Shown here: piece after piece, positions 32,575 to 38,701 of the stretch
Layout of the letters: the number at the start of each line of letters is the position of its first letter
Numbering within the stretch: position 1 is the stretch's first letter
Assembly (NCBI GenBank): GCA_934162325.1
Contig: CAKPIH010000008.1
Span: 1 to 38,701, forward strand
DNA length: 38,701 bases
Direction of reading: 5' to 3'
From: an uncultured Bacilli bacterium
Lineage (GTDB): Bacteria > Bacillota_I > Bacilli_A > RF39 > UBA660
Translations under genes and position numbers: made by a program
Notes under the pieces: model-generated
Seen by the model: the letters and a program-made list of their open reading frames with translations, nothing else
What the model was told of the DNA's origin: nothing
Databases searched by the model: none

Positions 32575-33600
32575 CTATGTTTTAACTATGAATTTTAGTA
32601 TATATTTGTCAATTAGTTTATATGTGATATTTATTATCATAGCCAAAGATGTTGATAAAATCAATACTAATGGTACGATTTTAAAATAACCACTAAACGA
32701 TAGAAAATTAACTTCTTTAAAATAATTATGATATAAGAAATTATCTACTACTGAAGATGTTAAATATATTGCAAGTGATAATTCAGAAACTTTACAAATA
32801 ATTCTTTTAACTCTTATTGAAATGTTATCTAATTTTAAATTAATAACAAAAATAAATATTAGTGTTGATGTTATCACATTAAAAATGCTTCCCCAGTCAT
32901 TATAAACTCCCCAAGTAAAAGTATCTCCTTTTGAAAAATAAATATTTACTAAACTAGAAGCTATTAATGCTATTATTAATAATAATACATTTAGATATTT
33001 ATTTATATTAATTTTATATTCTTTTAAATAGCAGCCAATAAAATAATAAGTTATTGGATATATGCTAATCCACCATTCTGGTATCAAATTATATTTAATA
33101 TTAAATACCCCTTGAAATGATGTCAAAACAAACATAGTCAATATCAACATTTGCTTTTGCTTTTTATTTTTTAGATTGTTATAAATAAGATTAATAAATG
33201 GTATAATTAAAAACAAGCCAATATACATTTCTATATACCATGAATAACCAATATCAAAGTACAATATACTTTTAACAATATTTCTTATAGAAAAGGCAGT
33301 ATCGTTATAGATAGCATTATATCCCAAATATAATATGCTATCTAATAAATATATTATTAATACTCTGCTTATTCCTAAATAATATTTCTTATTTAATGTC
33401 TTGTTTTTCATAAGATATCCTGTTGTTATCATAAATAATGGTACACATATCATAAACAATGTCCTAAATACTATTGCAATATACATTTTATCTGTTATTA
33501 TCTTTGAATAAAATCCACTATTTAAAAAGAAATGTACAGATATTACTGAAAATACTGCTATACATTTAATTAAATCTATATTTATATTTCTTTTTCTCAT
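32575..33600 (-). CDS. Acyltransferase 3 family membrane protein
   Basis: 341 residues from MRKRNINIDLIKCIAVFSVI at 33600; an in-frame GTG at 33618 is less likely. About 10 helices. INIDLIKCIAVFSVISVHFF carries the family's early Asp and His, then MICVPLFMITTGYLMKNK. These integral membrane enzymes O-acetylate or otherwise acylate surface glycans. It has its own promoter and terminator, so it is regulated apart from the flanking clusters. Confidence 0.93.
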   Translation of the reverse strand: MRKRNINIDLIKCIAVFSVISVHFFLNSGFYSKIITDKMYIAIVFRTLFMICVPLFMITTGYLMKNKTLNKKYYLGISRVLIIYLLDSILYLGYNAIYNDTAFSIRNIVKSILYFDIGYSWYIEMYIGLFLIIPFINLIYNNLKNKKQKQMLILTMFVLTSFQGVFNIKYNLIPEWWISIYPITYYFIGCYLKEYKININKYLNVLLLIIALIASSLVNIYFSKGDTFTWGVYNDWGSIFNVITSTLIFIFVINLKLDNISIRVKRIICKVSELSLAIYLTSSVVDNFLYHNYFKEVNFLSFSGYFKIVPLVLILSTSLAMIINITYKLIDKYILKFIVKT

Positions 33601-33633
33601 TTCTAAAACTTCCCCCACTACTATTATAAATAA

Positions 33634-33662
33634 ATTATACTATACTTTGATATTACTTTCAA
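33634..33662 (-). promoter_or_regulatory. Acyltransferase promoter
   Basis: TTGAAA (33657-33662), 17 bp, TATAAT (33634-33639) on the minus strand. Confidence 0.75.
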
Positions 33663-33727
33663 GTAATAAGATAAAACTTTTAAATTTCTTTTCTTTTTAT
33701 TGGTTATAACAAAAACAAAATTTATAC

Positions 33728-33757
33728 AAAAAAAGCATCAAATATTAAGTTTGATAC
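33728..33757 (-). terminator. Terminator of the gpmI operon
   Basis: On the minus strand GTATCAAAC...TTTGATGC forms a stem directly after the stop codon of the deacetylase gene, followed by T7. Confidence 0.8.
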
Positions 33758-35017
33758 TTATTTTATTTGTCCTAAATACTTATCAATATCGTTAATTGTA
33801 GTATAAGTAACAATAACAAATCTTCTCAATCTAAACTTATCACTACCTACATGGACTAAATTATCACTATTATTAGATTCCCCAATGAATGCCATAGTAA
33901 ATCCTGCCTTTTTTAACATTCTAATAGAATATTCATTGTATTCATAGTATGGATAAGCTATATATGTTGACCCTCCTAATTTATCTCTACTTGTTTTTAA
34001 ATCTTCTTCAATAACACTTTCGCTAAGGCATTTTATACCTCCACCTTGTCCTCCTGGACAAACACCAGTATAATGCATACTATCGGTATGTGAATGAAGT
34101 TCAATATAGTCAGTTTTATAATAAGTACTAGGATCATTCCAAGCAGTAACCAAAAATATTGTAGCATACATCTTATACTCAGTAAGCATATCTACTGCTA
34201 TTTTATCTCTTCCACCATCATCGATAGTTAAAAGAATACTTTTTGGTAGTTGTATTTTTCCATCAATATACATTTCTACTTCTTTCATTTTTAAAGTCAG
34301 AATATTATTTTCTTTTAAGTAATCAAGTTGTTCTTTAAATTGTTTTTTAGAGTGACATATTTCTGTTGGACATGAATCATTAGGATCATTTTCATCATAA
34401 AATGCATGATAATTAAATACTCCTACTCCACTTGCGTTATGCTTATCTGTATTAGTGTTATCAACTATTTCACTAGTGTCAGCCTTTATGTATAAAAGTC
34501 TATTGTTAAATTCTACACCATATCTATCTGTATCTTTAATTATTATAAGCAGAGAATATCCTTCATTAAATGAATAAACTAAATTGTTATCTTCATCATA
34601 GAATTCGGTTTTATCATTAGTAACGACATTATTATTAAACACTATATACTCTTTATATCTATCATCTATGCTAGATAAAGTATCAATTTTCTCAATATCT
34701 TTATAATAAATATAATATTTACCATCAAAGTCACTGATATTAAAATATCCATCTTTATTATCATCATTATTAAGAGTAAGTTCTACATTGTCACCTATAA
34801 GACCACTTTCTTTATATTCATTGTTTTCTTTAATATATATTTTAGCAGTATTATTGGTAACAACATACTTACTATAGTAGTCATTATAATTAATTTTTAT
34901 TATTTTTTTATCTTTGTTATTCGATATAAAATATATTCCAACACAAACTATTAAAATCAAAAGAAAGGCAATAGCTATTTTCAAAACTTTCTTTTTATTA
35001 TTTTTTCTTTTTCTCAT
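33758..35017 (-). CDS. Membrane-anchored polysaccharide deacetylase (NodB-like)
   Basis: 419 residues. A basic N-terminus and one membrane helix (about 11-32) put the rest outside the cell. Residues about 50-185 are beta-rich and SH3-like (NTAKIYIKENNEY, NKDGYFNISDFDGKYYIYY). The NodB domain follows: SILLTIDDGG (264-268, metal Asp), IELHSHT (His308), and YIAYPYYEYN in place of the usual YPxG motif. A Cys-containing insertion (GVCPGGQGGGIKC) is unusual. The family removes acetyl groups from peptidoglycan or polysaccharide. It ends the gpmI operon, 8 nt after the previous gene. Confidence 0.88.
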   Translation of the reverse strand: MRKRKNNKKKVLKIAIAFLLILIVCVGIYFISNNKDKKIIKINYNDYYSKYVVTNNTAKIYIKENNEYKESGLIGDNVELTLNNDDNKDGYFNISDFDGKYYIYYKDIEKIDTLSSIDDRYKEYIVFNNNVVTNDKTEFYDEDNNLVYSFNEGYSLLIIIKDTDRYGVEFNNRLLYIKADTSEIVDNTNTDKHNASGVGVFNYHAFYDENDPNDSCPTEICHSKKQFKEQLDYLKENNILTLKMKEVEMYIDGKIQLPKSILLTIDDGGRDKIAVDMLTEYKMYATIFLVTAWNDPSTYYKTDYIELHSHTDSMHYTGVCPGGQGGGIKCLSESVIEEDLKTSRDKLGGSTYIAYPYYEYNEYSIRMLKKAGFTMAFIGESNNSDNLVHVGSDKFRLRRFVIVTYTTINDIDKYLGQIK

Positions 35018-35025
35018 AAATCCTC

Positions 35026-36066
35026 CTACTCTTTAACTATAAATCCACATGGTATTGGTCTTGTTTGTTCTAAGTTATCCCAGTTAATTGGGTGGTTTAT
35101 TATTTTATTATCTATTACTAGAGCACTTGAATTACCACCATCTAAGTTTGATGCATTATAAGCATGATATCTAAGTAAGATATCTACTAAGTCATTCATG
35201 TCGGCACCTTTACTTTTTAGACTTCTTCCATCTATTACTAAAAATAATACGATACCATCTTTTCTTTGTGCAATAGCAGATCTTGGATGAATACCATAAC
35301 CTCCATTACCATTTATAAAAGCACTCTTACCATTTACTATTAAGAAAGGTCCAAATTCTACAGCATCTCTTATACCCATATTAATTGCTTCTTCGGCACT
35401 TATTTTGCCTAAGTATAATTTATTATCATTAGTGAATCCTATTATTCCACCGCCATATTGACTATGACCATAACTGCTTATTATCTTGCCATTTGAAATA
35501 ATGGCTCCAATTGCTTGTCCTCCTGTTCCTTGACCATCTTTATCAAGAAAGCCTCCTCCATTAATAGCTACTACGGCATTTTCTCTTTTAGCCATATCTA
35601 CTAAATATTCTCCAGAATAACCTAAGTTTTTACTATAAGTTACTTTTATTTTAGATGGATCATAGATAGCTACTAAATATCCAGAAAATCCTTTTTCATT
35701 TATTTCTATTAATTTATAAATATCTTTTTTATTTCTATCTAATATTTCTTTATCATATTCATCTATATAATTTTCTTCTTTACCTATTATTTCACTAATA
35801 TCAGTATTTCCTTCTGGTTCTTTAATACTATGTCTTGCTAATACTTTATTTATATATTCATCACTATAGAAAGTAGTAGCAAAGTATTGATGATTCATAG
35901 TACTCATAGCGGTAGTTACTAACCAGTCTCTAAAGCCATTAAATGGTCCATATAAAAGAAATAATACTAATACTGCTACTACATCACAAATACTTAATAT
36001 AATGGTAAAAATGTTATCTCTTTTTTTTATTTTATTTGGATCTTTTACCCTTTCTTTCTTCTTCAT
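35026..36066 (-). CDS. Phosphodiester glycosidase family protein (NAGPA domain)
   Basis: 346 residues with a cytoplasmic Lys-rich start and one membrane helix (about 20-42). The outside part is a NAGPA-type domain: SGYLVAIYDPSKIKVTYS, AVVAINGGGF, GFTNDNKLYLG, GYGIHPRSAIAQRKDGIVLFLVIDGR cut here as GIHPRSAIAQ and LFLVIDGR, and NASNLDGGNSSALV. Homologues cleave GlcNAc from phosphodiester-linked sugars, which matches the phosphate-linked polymer expected from the Stealth gene. It is also close to YoeB-like surface regulators, so the enzyme role is probable, not certain. Confidence 0.88.
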   Translation of the reverse strand: MKKKERVKDPNKIKKRDNIFTIILSICDVVAVLVLFLLYGPFNGFRDWLVTTAMSTMNHQYFATTFYSDEYINKVLARHSIKEPEGNTDISEIIGKEENYIDEYDKEILDRNKKDIYKLIEINEKGFSGYLVAIYDPSKIKVTYSKNLGYSGEYLVDMAKRENAVVAINGGGFLDKDGQGTGGQAIGAIISNGKIISSYGHSQYGGGIIGFTNDNKLYLGKISAEEAINMGIRDAVEFGPFLIVNGKSAFINGNGGYGIHPRSAIAQRKDGIVLFLVIDGRSLKSKGADMNDLVDILLRYHAYNASNLDGGNSSALVIDNKIINHPINWDNLEQTRPIPCGFIVKE

Positions 36067-36088
36067 AAATACTCCTTACTACTATTAC

Positions 36089-37105
36089 TTATATATTTAC
36101 TTCTAAATTATCTACTACTCTAGTTATTTCATCATCTTCTATTAAAGGAAGACTTATTCTAGTTAATGTACTATTGGTACTTACATATATACCATCTCTA
36201 CCTAAACTTTCATCTATATAATTATCTAAGAATTTATTATATTCTCTTCTAGTTGTTAGATAAAAACTTAATTTAGATATATCATCTTTATCAAATAAAT
36301 AATTTATATCTTCATCTAATACACTATCAGTAGACATTATAATATGAATATTCATAGTGGCTCCTACTTCTAATAAGTAATTAATATCATCTTTTACACT
36401 TATATCATTTTTTATTATTTCATATATTTCATCAATAAATAAAATTATTCTACTTTGATCATTATTTTTTACTCTTTCTTCAAAGATATGTCTTATTTCT
36501 TTTATTTTATTTATTATTTCTTGTTCATTATTTACTACTTCACATAATTTATCATAAGCATTATAATTTATACTTTGGGAATCTAAAATAATTATTTTAG
36601 TTTTATCTTTATTCATTAAGATATTTAGTATTATATTATTAAATAGATTAGTCTTTCCAATACCTGTTACTCCTGTTACTAATAGATTCTTATCTTTTTC
36701 TATATTAAAATATATTACTTTATCTTCTTCTGATAATCCTAGTGGTATATTATTATTATCTTTATCTTTAGATTCTTCTAGTAATTCTTTTAATGATAAG
36801 GTACTTTTCTTCATATTTTGTACTTTTATTTTTACTTCGTTTTCTTTTTCTTTTTCTATTTCAAATTCATTAGTAGTTACTCCTAAGGCTAAGGCTATTT
36901 CTTTTTTTAATTCTAACATATCTTCATAGCTTTTATCATCATTCCATGTTATATGATATATTGTTATATTTCTATATACTTCATATGTTATCTTTGTATT
37001 AAATTTAAATGCTTTAAAGGTATGTTTTAAATTATTAACAAATAAATCAGCATTTAAAATGTTTCTTTCATTATCAAATATTTTTGTATTTAGTAGTTCT
37101 AACAT
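36089..37105 (-). CDS. Small FtsK/SpoIIIE-type P-loop ATPase, no membrane domain
   Basis: 338 residues. Walker A TGVTGIGKTN (Lys151) and Walker B IILFIDEIYEI (Asp225/Glu226) in an FtsK-like core that includes the NIPLGLSEEDK lead-in seen before the P-loop of FtsK/SpoIIIE. The N-terminal about 130 residues are a small alpha/beta domain resembling the FtsK alpha domain. It lacks membrane helices and a DNA-reading gamma domain, and is less than half the usual size. The second ATPase half is Asn/Asp-rich and diverged. It follows gpmI by 2 nt. Role unknown; main chromosome translocase unlikely. Confidence 0.8.
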   Translation of the reverse strand: MLELLNTKIFDNERNILNADLFVNNLKHTFKAFKFNTKITYEVYRNITIYHITWNDDKSYEDMLELKKEIALALGVTTNEFEIEKEKENEVKIKVQNMKKSTLSLKELLEESKDKDNNNIPLGLSEEDKVIYFNIEKDKNLLVTGVTGIGKTNLFNNIILNILMNKDKTKIIILDSQSINYNAYDKLCEVVNNEQEIINKIKEIRHIFEERVKNNDQSRIILFIDEIYEIIKNDISVKDDINYLLEVGATMNIHIIMSTDSVLDEDINYLFDKDDISKLSFYLTTRREYNKFLDNYIDESLGRDGIYVSTNSTLTRISLPLIEDDEITRVVDNLEVNI

Positions 37106-37107
37106 AA

Positions 37108-38619
37108 TTACCTCTTCTTTCTATTTTTTATTAAGATATTACCTGTCATTTCACTTGGTACTTCTAAGCCCATTAGTGTTAATATAGTTGGGGCTATATC
37201 TCCTAATTTTCCATCTATTAGTTTTAGACTTTTATCGGTTATGATAAATGGTACTACATTAGTAGTATGACTGGTATTAATACTATTATCTTTATTACGC
37301 ATTACTTCACAGTTACCATGATCTGCTGTTACTATAATGGTATATTCTTCTAATGAGATATTTTCTAATATTTTACCAATACATTCATCTACTGTTTCAA
37401 CAGCTTTAATAGCGGCTTCGTAGTCTCCTGTATGGCCTACCATATCGCCATTAGCAAAGTTTAATATTATTAAGTCTTCATGACTTGTTGTTATTTCTTT
37501 TACTAATGAGGCTGTTATCATATGAGCACTCATTTCTGGTTCTAAGTCATAAGTTGCTACTTTTGGACTTGGTACTAATATTCTTTTTTCTCCTTGGTAT
37601 TCTTTATCTATTCCTCCATCAAAGAAATATGTTACATGAGCATACTTTTCAGTCTCTGCTATTCTAAGTTGGGTTAATCCTTTACTTGCTATATATTCTC
37701 CTAAGGTATTTGTTAGTTTAGGTAACTCGAAAGCATATGGACATAATACGGTATCTGCTACATGCATCATTGTTACTACTTTTAAATTTTTTATTTCTTC
37801 TTTAGCAAAACTTTTATATTCTTTATTGGTAAAGATACTAGCAAGCTCTTTTAATCTATCTGGTCTATAGTTAAAGAAAATAATTCCATCGTTATCTTTT
37901 ATTAGACCTTTTTTATCAGTAGTTACTGGTACTATGAATTCATCAGTTACTTTGGCCTTTTGACTTTCTTTCCATACTTTCTTGGCTTCTTTAACTGGAG
38001 TTCCTACTACCATTGCATTATAGGCTTTTTCTACTCTATCAAAGTTAGTATCTCTATCCATACCATAGTATCTTCCTCCTAATGAAGCTATCTTTCCTAC
38101 ACCTAATTTTTTCATATATTTTTCTAAGGCTTCTATATACTTTATTCCACTGGTAGGACTTACATCTCTACCATCTGTAAAGATATGAACATATACTTTT
38201 TTTAATCCTTCTTTTTTGGATAATTCTAATAAACTAAATAAATGATTGATATGCGAATGTACTCCTCCATCTGATAAAAGTCCTACTAAATGTAAACTAC
38301 TATTTTCTTCTTTAACATGATTTATTACTTTTAATAATTCTTCATTTTTATAAAAACTTTTATCTTTTATTTTACTATTTATTAGTTCTAATGATTGATA
38401 TACTAAACGACCTGCTCCTATATTGGTATGTCCTACTTCTGAATTTCCCATTTGTCCTCTTGGTAAACCTACTGGGGTACCTGATGCTTCTAATTGACTA
38501 TGAGGATATTTATCCCATAATTTATCTAATACTGGTGTTTTGGCATTATATACGGCATTATATTTTTTATTTTTTGTTAATCCTACACCATCCATAATAC
38601 ATAATAATACTTTCTTCAT
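37108..38619 (-). CDS. gpmI: 2,3-bisphosphoglycerate-independent phosphoglycerate mutase
   Basis: 503 residues, usual length. Alkaline-phosphatase-superfamily enzyme with two Mn ions that interconverts 3- and 2-phosphoglycerate. Seen: LCIMDGVGL (Asp10), GQMGNSEVGHTNIGAGR (catalytic Ser60), HIFTDGRDVSPTSG, GRYYGMDRD, FFNYRPDR, and the second metal half NFANGDMVGHTGDY and TADHGNCE. SD AGGGTGAT. It is the first gene of a four-gene operon whose other members are surface or DNA-related, not glycolytic. Confidence 0.97.
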   Translation of the reverse strand: MKKVLLCIMDGVGLTKNKKYNAVYNAKTPVLDKLWDKYPHSQLEASGTPVGLPRGQMGNSEVGHTNIGAGRLVYQSLELINSKIKDKSFYKNEELLKVINHVKEENSSLHLVGLLSDGGVHSHINHLFSLLELSKKEGLKKVYVHIFTDGRDVSPTSGIKYIEALEKYMKKLGVGKIASLGGRYYGMDRDTNFDRVEKAYNAMVVGTPVKEAKKVWKESQKAKVTDEFIVPVTTDKKGLIKDNDGIIFFNYRPDRLKELASIFTNKEYKSFAKEEIKNLKVVTMMHVADTVLCPYAFELPKLTNTLGEYIASKGLTQLRIAETEKYAHVTYFFDGGIDKEYQGEKRILVPSPKVATYDLEPEMSAHMITASLVKEITTSHEDLIILNFANGDMVGHTGDYEAAIKAVETVDECIGKILENISLEEYTIIVTADHGNCEVMRNKDNSINTSHTTNVVPFIITDKSLKLIDGKLGDIAPTILTLMGLEVPSEMTGNILIKNRKKR

Positions 38620-38642
38620 TTTATCACCCTATTTCCTATATA

Positions 38643-38671
38643 ATTATATATTATTATTTACTAATTGGCAA
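38643..38671 (-). promoter_or_regulatory. gpmI operon promoter
   Basis: TTGCCA (38666-38671), 17 bp, TATAAT (38643-38648) on the minus strand. Confidence 0.7.
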
Positions 38672-38701
38672 TATTTTAAAAGTATTTTTTGTTAACTAAC
38701 T

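Noticed and set aside
1..38701. CRISPR arrays, rRNA genes, insertion sequences or prophage genes
   Set aside because: No spaced short repeats, rRNA signatures, transposase or phage genes were seen.
1..38701. Alternative genetic code (TGA = Trp)
   Set aside because: Several genes end in TGA within ATGA overlaps (e.g. 22467, 30022) and Trp is coded by TGG throughout.

Overview
The window is AT-rich DNA of low-GC Bacillota character: consensus sigma-A promoters (many with exact 17-bp spacers), strong Shine-Dalgarno (SD) sequences and Gram-positive gene families. Several genes end in TGA within ATGA overlaps, so TGA is a stop here and not Trp as in Mycoplasma-like lineages. The mixture (PPDK, UvrC, a tkt-sirA-yneF block as in Bacillus, a small pilus set, teichoic-acid-like glycan genes) suggests an uncultured Bacilli lineage of the RF39 or Erysipelotrichales type, probably from gut; that placement is inference. 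All sizeable genes except the pilus ATPase lie on the minus strand.

Layout, left to right. 1-1291: secreted B-repeat protein running off the left edge, with a one-base frameshift in a C run. 1628-6337: ppdK, an unrecognised protein, rpsI-rplM. 6647-9011: HAD phosphatase, uvrC, tRNA-Ser(GCU). 9052-12797: SPOR-like membrane protein, two pseudopilin-like proteins and a divergent GspE/PilB ATPase. 12849-13190: an apparent type I toxin-antitoxin locus (25-aa membrane peptide with a convergent antisense RNA). 13342-16704: yneF, sirA, tkt, Nudix hydrolase. 16849-18464: cysS behind a leader peptide with tandem Cys codons and an attenuator. 18488-32146: surface-glycan cluster (tagO, UDP-GlcNAc 2-epimerase, GT-C-like protein, SMR-like protein, DUF2304, GT2, tagA, ligase/ATP-grasp fusion, PIG-L deacetylase, flippase, Stealth phosphotransferase, GT4), followed by an acyltransferase. 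33758-38619: operon gpmI, FtsK-like ATPase, phosphodiester glycosidase, polysaccharide deacetylase.

TagO, the 2-epimerase and TagA together would make the GlcNAc-ManNAc lipid-linked primer of wall teichoic acid. Stealth, GT4, flippase and ligase-like proteins would extend, export and attach a phosphate-containing polymer. The GT2/SMR/DUF6020-like set looks like a side-chain glycosylation module.

Four regulatory or RNA structures are not explained by the genes: (i) the Fst-like type I toxin-antitoxin locus; (ii) the Cys-codon attenuator before cysS; (iii) five copies of a paired-hairpin element with variable stems but a constant A.G mismatch (GAC/GGC), all between housekeeping genes at 1.5-16.8 kb and not seen in the glycan half; (iv) a G-run frameshift in the repeat protein that may be a phase switch.
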